Notes: generated by a model not told the origin, from the sequence alone. DNA of 64,000 nucleotides from Atherinomorus stipes (GCA_023101725.1 JALJCO010003962.1:118501-182500); one strand, 5' to 3'; counted from the stretch's first letter, positions 25,075 through 38,040 are shown. Numbers and translations are program-made.

Positions 25075-25840
25075 CTACATGCGAGAAAGAAAGAAAACAA
25101 CACATTCTTCTCACAACAGGACTCCATATACACAATTCATCATCATTATCATCACGATGTTAGTTAATCATTTAAGTGTTTTTCTTTCTCACTGGTCCAA
25201 TTTATGACAGTAACTGTTTTTTTTTCTTTCTCATTTCAGGACAAACTAATTCAATAGGTAAGTTTAAGGCAAGTATCTTGAATGTATACAACTTGAACTG
25301 ATTGAGAAGTTTGTATTTGGTCTTAAAATATTTCATTACAATGTATAAAACCCATATGACAATACAAGTATTGTGAAAAGAAGGAACCCCTTTTCTTACA
25401 TATAAGGACATAATTAAAAATCACTTGGTCTTTACAGATTGGGTCAATACAACCTTGTGATGTATTGCGCTACGTCAAGAAAAATCGACCAAATTACAGA
25501 ACCAATGTGTGAAAAATTAGGTACTGTACCCTTACAGCTCTCATAGGGATTAAGAAGATAAGTAGTAGCCAGGTGCTGCTAATCAAATACTGATTATCAA
25601 TTAATAAAGAGCAAGTGTGAGGACTTTTTTATTATTATTTATTAAGGCAAATGTTTGGTCTGATCTGGAGCAATTGGACAAAGCCAAGGGGAAAGGACAT
25701 CAGCAATGACCTTAGAGACGCAACTGTGTCTATCCATCAATCTTGTTAGGTTTATAAGGTTCGTATACAAAGAATTTGAAATCCATTGCTGTACAGTAAA
25801 AATATTTCAAACTTGTGAATGCTGTATACCAAAACCAGAC
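25075..25840. other. intronic sequence, nothing recognised
   Basis: AT-rich sequence just upstream, in the gene sense, of the mettl15 exon. No repeat family identified. Confidence 0.5.
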
Positions 25841-25896
25841 GAAGGCTGCTACATACTCCACGAGAAGCGAGAACTTTCTTCTTGTTCGCGGGGCCA

Positions 25897-25926
25897 CGAG
25901 AACAAAATTACGTAATTTTGTTCTCG
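25897..25926. repeat. 30-bp perfect palindrome
   Basis: The half-site CGAGAACAAAATTAC is followed directly by its exact reverse complement, so the 30 bases are self-complementary with no loop. It lies just left of the inverted MITE pair, in GC-richer sequence that repeats GTTCTCG and CGAGAA. Confidence 0.95.
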
Positions 25927-25997
25927 CGAACGTGTTTGAGGACGGCTTGCGGCTTGTTCTCGACCCCTCAGCTCCTCTGTACAATATATTGTGGCGT

Positions 25998-26484
25998 GCA
26001 CAATATAGTGAGCACGCCATTTTGTAGTGTTGTTCAAATTCTGTTCACTGTGTACAAAATACCCACAATGCACTGCAAATGTAAGTGTACAAGCGATGTA
26101 CCCTACATTTATTCCCGTATACCACAATGCAATGCGACTGTGTTTTGTGATTGCAGAAGAAGAAAAATGGCCCAGTAGCAGCGGGAACTGGGAGAGGAGC
26201 GCGACCACTCTTTTGTGTATAAATACTTTAGTGGCGTTGTTGTGTAGCTTTTAACAATAATGGTATTTCTTTGTAGCAGGAAAGCTGTCTATTGTTCTAT
26301 CTGTTAGCAACCGCTACTGCACGTCGCAGAAATGCCTAGCGCAACTGCTGATGTCACCCCATGTAGTGTCCGAAATCTCCTTCCATCGTTCCCTACATAG
26401 TACATATGATATAGTGGACTTCATCGTATACACTATGTAGGGAAAAGGGAGTGAGTGGATGAGCGGATGACTTCAAACACAGCT
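25998..26484 (-). mobile_element. inverted MITE pair, left copy
   Basis: This copy is the reverse complement of 26648-27214 over most of its length. Shared blocks are GAGCACGCCATTTTGTAGTG, CCCACAATGCACTGCAAATG, GCAGAAGAAGAAAAATGG and CATAGTGTA-like runs. Its inner terminus reads CTTCAAACACAGCT (ending 26484). Its outer terminus is lost near 25998. No coding sequence. Confidence 0.8.
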
Positions 26485-26647
26485 ATTGTTTCCCAATCCT
26501 GGTCCTCAGGGACCCCTGCCCTGCATGTATTTCAGGTTTCCAAATCCATCACACCTGATTCAGATCAACTGAACTGCTCATTAAGTTCTTTGCAAGCCTG
26601 CTAACGAGCCTTCATCTGAGTCAGGTGTGTTAAAGTATAAACATCTT
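26485..26647. repeat. spacer between MITE copies, itself a repeat
   Basis: The 163-bp spacer starts with CCAATCCTGGTCCTCAGGGA, the same family as the MITE at 60700-60906 (CAATCCTGGTCCTTGGGTAC), and carries CTGCCCTGCATGT. So a third repeat separates the two inverted copies. Confidence 0.6.
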
Positions 26648-27214
26648 AGCTGTGTTCAAAATCATCCACTCCCTACATAGTGTATATGATGTAGTCCACT
26701 ATATCATGTACACTATGTAGGGAACGACGGGAGGAGATTTCGGACACTACATGGGGTGACGTCGGTAGATGCGCTGTGACGGAAGTTCAATAAAGTTTTT
26801 TTTTCTTTTTTTAAATACGTGCAGTAGGGGTAGCTAACAGTTATGAACAACAGACAGCTTTCCTGCTACGAAGAAATACCATTATTGTTGAGAGCTATTG
26901 TTAAAAGCTACACAACAACACCACTAAAGCAAATGCTGGTACTTTAACGTTACTTAGATTACTCAATTTAAGCTGCTTCACCATTTTTCTTCTTCTGTGA
27001 TCACAAAACACGGCCGCATTGCATTGTGGTATATGGGAGTAAAATGAAGGGTACACCGCTTGTACACTTACATTTGCAGTGCATTGTGGGTATTTTATAG
27101 TGGATGATGTAGTGGATGAAAAGTAGTGAACAGAAGTTGAAAAAACACTACAAAATGGCGTGCTCACTATATAGTGCACTACATCCGTGATAGGGAGCAA
27201 TTTCGAACACAGCT
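26648..27214 (+). mobile_element. inverted MITE pair, right copy
   Basis: The termini AGCTGTGTTCAAAATCATCC and inverted TTTCGAACACAGCT give terminal inverted repeats. The body is the inverted complement of 25998-26484. No clear target duplication was found next to the ends. No transposase frame. Confidence 0.8.
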
Positions 27215-27589
27215 CTTGTATTGTAGTTTTGTAGCAGCACCTCAGCACTAACATTTTTTTTCATTTCCACCGACTGGCACAAGTCCAGAGCTTGTTTAAC
27301 ATGCGCTTCCACAAGTGCCATTACAGCAGGAGAAGGAGCATGCGCAGAACGACAGGAATGAACTCAGATCGGAAGACAGGTTTACATTACAGGCAAATAA
27401 TTTTTTTCGGAATTAAAAGAGGAATTAACCAACCACTTAGTTTGGAACTAAGTCTTATTCAATGTGTTTAAAAAGTTATTGGGGGTAAATTTTGGAATTA
27501 AAGAGGAATTACAACTCTCATGTAAACGGGGTCATTGAGATGTTACTTTTGCGCTCCAACAAAATAAAACAAAACCAAAAGTTCAGAGT
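27215..27589. other. intronic sequence, nothing recognised
   Basis: Repeat-like in feel (AATTAAAGAGGAATTA occurs twice in variant form near 27413 and 27497) but not assigned. Confidence 0.4.
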
Positions 27590-27895
27590 CTTACGGATTG
27601 CAGTTTGTTGGTGACTAGGTAGCAAGCTGCTCTTCTCAGCTGTACTGTGGTGGCGTGCGTTGGGGGCGCGTACGGCCTGCAGAGTGTAGAGAAAGCCCCC
27701 AATAACTAATGGAGTGCAAACTCTGAACTAACAGGACAATAGTGCTCATTCGTTTGTTCATTCTACTTAAATTATTTGTGAAATTAAAGAGTTTTGCTGC
27801 AGATAATGCCTTATATAGTAAATACCGGTGAGTAAATACACGCATAAATTCCTAGAAATAAGGTCCAGGTTGAAAAAGATGAAAGTTATCATTAA
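27590..27895 (-). mobile_element. TTAA-bounded repeat family, one-armed copy (core B then inverted arm A)
   Basis: Core B (AAGCTGCTCTTCTCAGCTGT, CCCCCAATAACTAATGGAG) is in the same orientation as at 5150-5270. Arm A follows from about 27722 (GTTTTGCTGCAGATAATGCC, CCGGTGAGTAAATAC, AATAAGGTCCAGGTTGAAAA) in the opposite orientation to 4893-5140, and it ends at TTAA (27892-27895). The left arm is missing. Together with the 4893 copy this implies an intact form with long inverted arms around the core. Confidence 0.65.
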
Positions 27896-30849
27896 AGCCC
27901 AAATACACGCCAAAAGACTGTAAATTTGCATAATACTATTATTGAAATTTTCTTCTTATTAGATGTACATCTTGCCTGAAAGCCCAATAGTTAGGTTTAA
28001 AATACATCTCAATTTATTTTTTGTTCATTATTCTTAATTCTTGCCTTTACATTTTAAAAGCTATGACAGATTATAATCTAATCTCTTTGGGTATAAAAAA
28101 AAAATCATTACCACATGGATAACATGACAGGGTCAGCATTTGTTTAATCACTCTTTAAATTGGTTATAATCTCATGCAAGTTCTAGCAAATGTCAGTGAT
28201 GACATTGCTTTATTTCCAAGTCCTGCAGTGTCTCTGCACGCCAAATTAAACCATATGTATCTTCACATACCAAAGGCACCACGACACACATGAATTAGTC
28301 AGTCATTTTCTATACCGCTTATCCAGTTCAGGGTCGCGGGGGTTGCTGGAGCCTATCCCAGCTGTTATCAGGCGAGAGGCAGGACACATGAATTAAAAGG
28401 TCTCAAATCTGACTGTTAAATGTGTCAGATTTAAACATGTTAATATTTCTAAATCAATATTTCAGATCAGCAGTAGCTGATTGATAAGTTTTGTGTGGGC
28501 TGTTAACTTTATGTTCATGAGCTTACTGTTAAGTGGACTTTTCTGAACTTTGATTTCCTTCTGCTGTTTAGTTTCATATAAGTCAGATCTTCAAACATGT
28601 CAACACAACTTATTTGAAATATTCCTTTTACTTCATTACAATTTGAGACTAGGCTCCTCTGAAAGCCTTGACATCCATTTACATATCTGACTTGTTATAC
28701 ACCTGCAAAATAAGATGAACTCCTCAGTCATACAGGCTAAAACAAGAGTCATTCGTTGCAACTAAAACAAAACTAATTAAATTGCTGTTATGTTAATGCA
28801 TATTACCTTAATCCTCACACAAGCAACTCTTTCATCATACAGCTGCCTTGATGAAGAGAGCAGTCACAAGTTGTTTCCATGGGAATCTTTCCTATCTCTA
28901 CAAACCCTCTTATTGATTCAATCCATGAGATTACCTGCACAGTTTTAAAAAAATGCAAAATAAGTCTTTTTCTGTTATTTCGCAGTTCTGTCCAGTTTAA
29001 AATACAGAATAATATTAATATAATGGAAAAAACAAACAAAAAAAACAAAACTGAATTAACAAGTCGCTCATACAACATAAAAAGCCTGTAAGTGTAAAAA
29101 CATAAAATAACCATCTTTTAAAGGATATGTAATTTCATTTCACAGGTTCGTCCCTCTCTATTAATGGTCTATGGTTTAGATGTTATTTAACCTTGTAATT
29201 ACACATAATTAGGGGTGTGTCCTTTTGATAGGCAGGCGGCAGACTGGATGCCGGCTTGCCGGCCAGTGACTGTTGGTTAGCTCATTTGCTCTCAGGAAGG
29301 CCTCAGCCTGTAGAAGAGTAGCATAAGAGTGTTTTTTAGTCAGCTAATAGCAAGTCCAAGCATGCTTTACCTTTAACCCGCCGATTAGGAGGCTAATTGT
29401 TGTTAGCTTCTGTTAATTTTGAGTTAGCTCGGTTAGCATTTAACCAAGAGTACATTGGAAGTCAATTTCCCCAAGGCCGCTCTTTGCGCATTTTTGTATT
29501 TTCTGAGAGTGACAACACACAAGACGCAGCAAAGATGGCGACAACGAGAACGCCCAACTGTTTTCATTTTTAGCTCTTCAGAAACTAATGGGTGATGAAG
29601 CAGAAGGTTTGTCCCTCTTTTAAATGGTCTATGGTGGCAACACGTCAACAAGTGTTGGGGCAGCATTTAAATCTATGTATAAGTGTGTTTCTGTGAGATA
29701 AATGTAATTGCTCCTGGGATGGGTTTGTTCAAATATATTCCATCATACTTTGTGGCTCCTTCTGGTCCATTCTGCACATTGAGTTAAGTGTATATGTAAT
29801 ACCTTGACTTTCCAAGAGTGTCACCTTCTTAACAAGACAGTAAATTCTCTGATGAGACTGCCTAAATGACTGTACAGTAGACTTGGGCAGAAAACAGTTG
29901 CTGGCAATTACACAAGTTTCTACTAACAAAAGAGAATCATGCAAGAAATTCAGTAATTTATTCAACTAAGTTTACTATTAATCACCAGATAATTCAATGG
30001 AAATATAACTTATATCATGCACTAACCACTGATTAAATACAATAAATTTTTGCAAAATTACATAAAGCAGAACAAATATCAATGGATAAAATGTCATTTC
30101 AAGCCTGTTTTTCTATATTCCAGCAGTTTTTTTTTTTTTTTTTACCCTATTCAATGTTATTGTTATTACACTTGTATACTCAATTTCCCTTTAGGAACTA
30201 CCTAATGGGATAAATAAAGTTGTCCGAAGTCTGATGTCCTTTATGAAACTAAAAAAAAATACCAAAATGAAACAAAGATCCCATGTTAAAGTAAAGTTAT
30301 AAACTATATTTTTATTATGGAAAATTATTGTATTTTTATGATTTTTTTCCTGTTATCGTACAGAATTTTTCTGGCACCCCAGCTGCCGCAAATTACTGTT
30401 TTTGTACATTTATGTTGTTATAGTGTGCCTTATTACCAGTGTCTTATGTAGTGACACCATGTAGGTGAGTCCAGACTGGATAGTTATAAAAGAGACCATT
30501 AGATAGACAGTCTGTGATACTTTGTGTCTCATCATCAAAACCAACTTGGCACTGCCAACTAAGTTGTCAATAATGAAATTAAGCTTTCAAAATTTGTTTC
30601 ATGCTGTCAGGCTAAGAAAAAAAGATAGAAAAAAATTGTCATTATGATTGAAGAATAATGAGTTGTTAAACTGTCTGTGTAATGCAAGGCTACCCTGTTA
30701 GACATAGAAATATATTTATCTATGTATGTATTAATTTGCTCATATATCCTATACTGTACACGCGCAACATTTTTTACAAGTGTTTTTGTTTGTTTGTTTT
30801 GGGAGAATTTTTTGAGTGGACTTTTTTCTAAGCAAGAATTGTATACCAC
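27896..30849. other. intronic sequence with minor repeat fragments
   Basis: 28306-28384 (CATTTTCTATACCGCTTATC, CAGGGTCGCGGGGG, GGAGCCTATCCCAGCTG) is a very common fish interspersed repeat fragment. Near 29145 and 29605 the similar pieces GTCCCTCT and AATGGTCTATGG recur in direct orientation. 30126-30143 is a poly-T run. No exon recognised. Confidence 0.5.
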
Positions 30850-30853
30850 TTAA

Positions 30854-31201
30854 AGTTATACCGTGTAACTTTTGGCCACTATGGGCACTAAACATGTAAC
30901 TTTGCACAGTCTCAGTCTGTGTTTTGGAAAAGTGTTGCAGACCACTTTGAAAAGCTGATTTTTAAATCATCAAGCCATTTATCAAAGCGCTCCAGGTAAA
31001 ATGATCCAATGAGAGACGGGCCCACTCCTGAGAAGTTACAATGCCTGGTTTTTGAGAATGGCAGTCCCTTTGGAGCAACAACATGCGAAAAGTGCTCTAT
31101 ATTGACTGCAGAAATCAGCTATAGTTACTTATATTGATAATAATGTTAGAATATAATGTATCATAATATTTGGCCAACATTGGGTTCAAATGGGTATCAC
31201 T
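30854..31201. mobile_element. TTAA-flanked MITE (Kolobok/piggyBac-like), copy 1
   Basis: TTAA occurs on each side (30850-30853 and 31202-31205). The termini AGTTATACCGTGTAACTTTT and inverted GGGTTCAAATGGGTATCACT are related inverted repeats. The internal segments GATCCAATGAGAGACGGG and GCAACAACATGCG match, in the opposite orientation, the copy at 59542-60500. No coding sequence. Confidence 0.75.
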
Positions 31202-31205
31202 TTAA

Positions 31206-34200
31206 GATATCACTACCAACCTAAAATATTTATTTTGCTAAAAGTTTCCGTTTTTAAAACTTGAATAAAGTTGATTCTAACACTCTACAGTGTTAGCGCT
31301 CTACTGGAAGTTAAATCATAAATAAAGCATGTTTCAGAAATGCCTCTCTGTTGTTAAAAGGCAACAGAGAATGCTGTTGTTAAAAATGGGTAAAGTCTAC
31401 TTGAGCATATTTTTCAAAGTGTGGCACTGTTATACATATATAACTGTTAAACAGTGTATCAATAGAATAATTATAATGAGGGGTGGTAAAATGAGTAGTG
31501 CTTGCCAACAATTCTCCTTCAGCTTTGCTGCTCTTATCTCAGCCGCATCCAAGAATAACATGCATTTCATGTCCTGTTTAGATGCTGTTTTATGTAAAAC
31601 AAACAAAAGAAAAGATCTACTTGTAATATTGCACAAACAGCCTGAGATTATTTGATTAATAATAATTATGGTCTACTTTAAATTTTTTCATGTCTGCCTT
31701 GGTATTTATTATAATGTCAGCAAATGATAGCAAACAGACGTAAAATGAAACAAAAGAAAAATGCCAGCTATTCCCCACAAAAACATTAAACATGTCGATC
31801 GATGGTGACGTTGAAGGTGGGGTGTGTGCGTGCATGTGTGAGGGAAGAAGTGATCAATGGCGGTTCCCTCTCCTTTCCAGCGCACAGCAGCAGATGGGGA
31901 GGGGGTGTGGGCTAGTGGGATGAGTCACACGCATAATGAACTTGCCTGTTGTGCTATTCAATACAAAAAAAAAGGAAAATGAAAACAGAAACACAAACAG
32001 CAAAGTAGGCTGGCTTTTATCAAAACAGTCGACACAAGCAACCGAGAGACAAACTGGTTCTCTGCTGGAGTGTGTGGCACTTGTCACAACAATCTTTTGT
32101 CACATTTTGAGGAAGTTATGGTCTAAAGAACAAATTTAAAGCTTATCTCCTTCACTGCTGCCAATGACACACAGCAGATTCTCACTAATTTTAGGGGTAG
32201 CTTGCTGAACAGATAAAGACTGTTTATTCTCCTCACTGGTGCACTGAGCACAAAAATGCTTCATTTTTATAAGGTTCAATCTTATTTTCAGCCCTTTACT
32301 CATTCTGAAAGCAAATAACCTCAAATACGAATTAATGGCATGCCACTAAGACTGAAAACTAGAGATTTACAAGGTTATTTACAAGGTAAATTAAAAGTCT
32401 TGCCCCCTCACCCTGAAGGAAAACAAGCTTCTGCAAAAGCCCTGGATGCTGTTGTGAAAACTCTCCTGCTACTTCTGCAACCAGATGGACAAAAACAACC
32501 TCTTCAAAAGATTTGGTGATAATAGGATTGGCATTTGCAATGATGACTGACACCAAACTTAGAAATGAGTCATTCACATTGATATTTCATACAGAGCGGT
32601 GTCAGTGAGGCCTTCACCTTGGTCGCGTCTCAGCAGAGGGAGCTTCAGGCTTTGATTAAGCCAGAAGACAATGTGGGTGATGTGGATCTTGAAATGCAGA
32701 GATGACACCAAAAATAAAAGTAATTTGTGTTTTTGACGGTCTCTGTTTTGTACTCCGTGTGCAATATCTGCCTTTCCCAGCAGAGGGAACAGGAGAGTTA
32801 GGAGTGGTCCGAGTGGTGCAGTCCAACAGTGAGGCTGCAAGGTGCTACAATGCAGGACACTTAAGCAGTCATCACACAGCATTCTTAATGAGAGCTTTTC
32901 CTCCCAAAGGGAAATGATAAACAGATTATCAACTCTTATTTGATCTGTTAAATCAAAAACATCTCGAGAGGTTTTACAAACGTGTTGTGGAAAAAAGTAT
33001 CAGTTTTAAATTAAATAAAATTTTGCAAATACAACGCAGCTCATGAAGTGGTATATTATACCCTGGCCATGTGGAAAGCAAGAGCCTCATCTCAAGCTTT
33101 CTTATGGTTGAATTCATTAGGAAAAGGGAAGCAGGAACCTGAGAGAAGCCTGAGTACTCACCTAAATCCTACTTGTGACTCCCCAGCCCAGGTCAGTTAC
33201 AGTGGGGGATCTAAAATGTCATTGAGGGGAGTTTTTACAGATCTTGTTACACTAACACACAGACCATTAGGGAGACAGATACACAGGTACAGGATCGCTT
33301 TTCTTGTCGCGTCCGTTGCCATGGCAAGAGTGGAGGTAACCGGTTTGCATTTCTTTCTCTGTCACACAAAGTTCATGCTGAGATGCAAGTGTGAAAAAAT
33401 TTAGCATGTTTACAGCATGACAGCATGGCAAGATAGACGCATGCAACTCAGGATTATGTGGATGATTGGGTTTTAACTGACTGCAGAGAGTGTTGCTCTT
33501 GACTCTGGACATAAATCTCACACTTGAAACTGCTGCGATACCTAAACTGTATCAAGATTATTGTATAATAAAATTCCTTTTTATACCATAACAATTATAT
33601 TTAAGTTGTTGTCTCAACACACAAGCAAAACCTTTTGATTTCAGTTTTACTTTAAAAAATGGGTGGAGCAAAGCTTTTCTTATTTATTCCAATGAATGTC
33701 ATAGCTATGTACACTGGTATAGCAGGTAGGAGGCGGACGTGTACAAAACAGATGGCCAGTGAGAGCAGACAAACTCAAAAGGCATGAAAGCTTCCCACAA
33801 TTATCCTGTCAAGAGATTGTGTTGATGGTGATCAGTCACGTCTCAGACGCATGCAGCCTTCTGCCTCTTTTACCTAAATTAAAGTGTACCACACATACTG
33901 TAAGTAAGACATAGTGGGTGAATGAGTTTTACAGGGGTGCAAAAATGTTGACAAATCTCTTTGCCAGGGGGCTCCTTCCTAATGCTTCTTTGTATGCTGA
34001 AGTAATCTCTCTTTTGTCAAAGGAATGCTGCAGAGTTACAACGAAATACTTTCATTCCCCATCCATTTAGTGCTGTTTGCACTCTTTTGGCTTGAGTTTA
34101 AATAAATGCACTTGAAGAGGTATTTCAGCTGTTCAAGACAAGACACGTCTCCACGTGTAAAAACAACTTCATTTCATTTGCCAACAAAAACACCCGTCTG

Positions 34201-36137
34201 TGAGTTTGTGGGTCATTTCCAAATCTGGGAATGTATTAATCATATCTGCGGCACTAACAAGTCACGAAAAAGGGACTGTCTTCTTCAGTTAGTACAAATG
34301 GAAAAAAAACAAGACGGAAAAAAATATGTTGCAGTTTAAAACACATTTATTATGTTGGGGAAATAAAAGCGTACAACAAAAACATCTGTAGTATGATGTC
34401 AACATGGCCAGTTTTATTGTAATGTGTCAACCAACCTCTTAGTCCACCTGTGAGTTGTTAACCTGCCGTATCCACAGATATGCATGCTACAGCTTTAAAC
34501 CCCCCAAATTAAGGTTTTGTAAGAAAGACCTGACAAGAATATGATCAGCTTCTAAATGTTCACTTATCCTCTAACTTTCTTCAAAAAGTCACAAATCCTG
34601 GCTAAACATTCTTGTTTTATCTTTTTTTTCTTTAGACAGTCCTTGTTTGGATTGGCTGCGAGATGATATAGGCTACTGGCCTACAAGGCTGAGGACATAC
34701 TGGAAAACTATTTAAACAATTTCAGGAAGCTGACTGGTCTGTTTGCTATGGTGTGTCCCTTCACCTTATATAGCAAATTTCAGGCACAATCTGGGTTGTT
34801 ATGAAACACATAGACATAGTTAGGTGTTTTTATGTTCTCTCTGAAGTAACTTTGCTTTACGAGCCAGCAATTCATTAAGGTTCACATGGCCATCAACCGA
34901 AAGCACCATGTTTAACCATGTTTGCACAGTAAATCAGACAAATCTATGACCTCTTCAAAGACTACACATTTTAGCCAGCATAAACACCAGTAAATAGCTT
35001 TCTACCCAACAGAAAATTAAATTCTTATAATTCACAAATGTGAGCATCTCTACAGTAGAAGTTAAGCTGAGTAATACACAGTAATAATTACTACATACAC
35101 CAAAATCCACTATTGCATAAAGATAAGGATGCAAAGGTACAGGACTGAAGACATGTACCAGGCTGAGTTTTCTTTTAACATTAGAACACCTCTAACAGTA
35201 TTACCACAAGATTAAACGGGGGAAGAAAAAAGTGAACCTGGGGGCCTGATGAGGAAAACAACACTGAGCTGCAAATTTACAACAGGAATCACCATCACAC
35301 AGGACAGTGACAGCCTCTAGGTTAACAAGACCTTTTAATTTCACTTTAGAAAATCAGCTAAAGCAGCAGTTCTTAAGACAAGTGGAAGCAAACCATTGCC
35401 AATCTTTACTGGGGCAGGAACAGAAAATTCCCATTTCAACATCTTAATATGGTCTTTCCAAATAAGAAAATGAATAAAAACATATCAAAACTAAAAGTGA
35501 AAACACATAAATTAATAATTTTCTCCCTACTTTACAGGGAGTACTACAAGGTAATGTATAATCATGGACGTTGCCATATTGTTACTTCACCAAACACATC
35601 CCATCACTTAGTGAAATGGGTAAATTATCAATAATGATCTACATACACAAAAAGCACTTTATGATTGTCTAGCTGAATTGGCAGATGAATGAAAACAATT
35701 AGAAAAAAAACTGAGGATGTAGATAGAATCAAATATTTGAACAAAAAAGTGTGTGTTAAGGTGATAGGTAATAAGGTGAGAGTCAGTTATGTGAAGAAAA
35801 TGGATCAATAGATATGAGAATAAACCTCTGGTTATATCACTGAGTGCTATACAAACATTCACAACTTCTAGTGAGAAAGCTGATTTGAAACAGTTTGTGG
35901 ATATTTTTTCTGAAAAATTTGATCCATTTTTCTCTGGTGCCTTTTCACCAAGGCCCTGAGAAGGCCACTTGATCATCATTCAATAAGTTATTCAATCAAT
36001 CAACCAATCAATCTTCACGTATGTAGCACCTTTAGAACAAATTGAATGTTATTTCAAGCTTTGAAAAAGATAATACAATTTTTCACAAATTTTTCACGAA
36101 AGCACAAAGGAACAAAGTTTAAAACAGAGTTATCAAC
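31206..36137. other. intronic sequence, no gene recognised
   Basis: About 4.9 kb of intron. Two adjacent minus-strand frames at 32359-32882 are unbroken for 72 and 102 codons but match no domain I recognise. 35990-36012 contains CAATCAATCAACCAATCAAT, a LINE-tail-like simple repeat. No promoter, exon or RNA gene is supported. Confidence 0.45.
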
Positions 36138-37775
36138 AGGCTGCAGGTCCAGATAGTGTCAGTCCCAGAGTTCTCAAGACCTGCTCAGAACAACTATGTC
36201 CGGTTCTCCAGCACCTTTTTAACACCAGCCTGAGACAGAACAGAGTTCCTGTGCTGTGGAAAACATCCTGTCTTGTTCCTGTCCCTAAAAAACCACAACC
36301 AGCTGAACCAAATGACTACAGACCAGTTGCTCTGACATCTCACATCATGAAAGTCCTGGAGAGACTCTTACTGGCTCACCTCAACAAGCAAGTGAATACC
36401 TTTCAGGACCCATTACAGTTCGCATATCGTAATGGGCTTGGGGTTGAAGACGCCATCATCTTCCTGCTTCAGAGAGCCCACTCTCATCTGGACCAGTCAG
36501 GCAGCACTTTGAGGGTCATGTTCTTTGATTTTTCAAGTGCCTTTAATACTATTCAGCCTGCTTTGCTATGTCAGAAGCTCCATAACTTCCAGGTGGATCC
36601 CTCCACAACCACCTGGATTTACGACTACCTCACAAACAGACCACAGTTTGTGAGACTGAAAGGTTGTGTGTCTGAGATGGTGGTCAGCAGCACTGGAGCA
36701 CCACAAGGAACTGTACTCTCACCATTCCTCTTTACACTGTACACCTCAGACTTCCAGTACAACTCTGAGTCCTGTCATCTGCAGAAATACTCTGATGACT
36801 CTGCAGTTGTGGGGTGTATTAGTGATGGACAAGAAGCTGAGTACAGGGAACTTGTCAATCAGTTTGTAAAATGGTGCAGTAACAATCAGCTCATCTTAAC
36901 CTGTTTAAAACCACCTGGGCGCCGGCGCCCAGGCTGTGTTTTAGTCACACTTTTCTAATTTATATTTTCAGAAACTAGAAGGTGTAAGCTTTCAAATGAT
37001 GTCTCACACAAGTAATTTGGCCTTACAGTTCCTCTGTTTTTTGCATTTCCATTTGGGTATGCAAAATAGGCGAGGATTACTTAAAAAGGTGGGAGTTAAG
37101 AGGTTAAATACCAGCAAGACTAAAGAGATGATTGTTGACTTCAGGAGGAGCAAGAATAAGCAGCATAGTCCTGTCTACATCCTGGAAGAGGAGGTGGAGG
37201 TGGTAGAGAACTACAAATACCTTGGAGTTCAGCTGGACAACAGACTCGATTGGAAATGCAACACTGACTACATCTACAAGAAAGGTCAGAGCAGACTCTC
37301 CTTCTTAAGGAAGCTGAGATCATTCAACGTCTGCACCAAGATGTTGCAGATCTTCTACAAGTCTGTTGTGGAAAGTGCAATCAGCTTTGCAGCCATCTGC
37401 TGGGGCAGCAGCATCAGAATCAGAGACTTGAAGAAACTAAACAAGCTGATCAAGAAAGCTGGTTCTGTGCTGGGAATAACTCTGGAGCCGCTGCAGTTGA
37501 TCGTTCAAAAAAGAATGCTGCACAAGCTGATGAAGATGATGGAGGACACTTCCCATCCTCTCCACAACACGGTGAAGAATCAACAGAGTGTGTTCAGTGG
37601 GAGGCTGCGTCAAGTTCGCTGTAGGACGGAGAGATACAGGAATTCATTCCTGCCAGCAACCATCACCCTAAAGAACAAGACTGACTGACTTTTTTGTTTA
37701 TTTAAAAAAGTGAGCTTTTACAATACTGAATTTCCCTTCAGGGATGAATAAAGTATTTTTCATTCATTCATTTCA
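36138..37775 (+). pseudogene. L2/CR1-type LINE reverse transcriptase, 5'-truncated and interrupted
   Basis: Coding sequence is open from about 36140 (AAGPDSVSPRVLKTCSEQL). It passes through the RT N-terminal blocks (VPVPKKPQPAEPNDYRPVAL, LQFAYRNGLGVEDAI), motif A (VMFFDFSSAFNTI), motif B (GAPQGTVLSPFLFTLY) and the catalytic Y-S-D-D in LQKYSDDSAVVG. It then meets a 204-bp MITE at 36900. After the insertion it resumes in frame with NTSKTKEMIVDFRRSK, YKYLGVQLDNRLDW and the C-terminal SGRLRQVRCRTERY, ending at a stop near 37688. The 3' end GGGATGAATAAAGTATTTTT followed by TTCATT repeats is typical of fish L2-type LINEs. The endonuclease domain is missing, so the copy is dead on arrival. Rex1-type assignment is the main alternative. 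Confidence 0.9.
36900..37103. mobile_element. TTAA MITE inserted in the LINE RT
   Basis: The 204-bp insertion is flanked by TTAA (36896-36899 and 37104-37107). The termini CCTGTTTAA and inverted TTAAGAGG form a short imperfect inverted repeat. Near the left end the palindrome CCTGGGCGCCGGCGCCCAGG occurs. Removing the insertion and one TTAA rejoins the RT frame without a shift. TTAA target use points to piggyBac- or Kolobok-type mobilisation. No coding capacity. Confidence 0.88.
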
Positions 37776-38040
37776 TTTCATTCATCAATGGAGACTTGTG
37801 CATTCAGGTCTGGTGTATGATTTATAATATTCAATACATAAACATTCCATGATCGCTGTCCAAGGTACTGATCTTGGAATCCTCAGAGATGTGGAAGCAG
37901 TCAGAGAAAGCTCAACACTGTCCCACAGGTTAGGGAAACTGACCACAGGTGATTTTTACCTTCAGGTGTGAATGTATAATTATAAATGTATCATGAACTG
38001 CTTCTGAACACCTAAACATCTTTTAATTCATCTTCAGAAA
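37776..38040. other. intronic sequence, nothing recognised
   Basis: No feature recognised between the LINE tail and the microsatellite block. Confidence 0.5.

Noticed and set aside
32359..32882. Two adjacent minus-strand frames as a possible gene
   Set aside because: No recognised domain, no supported splice sites joining them, and length within chance expectation.
36996..37688. Separate gene downstream of the reverse transcriptase
   Set aside because: It is the C-terminal half of the same LINE frame, cut off by the TTAA MITE. Its first codons come from the MITE.
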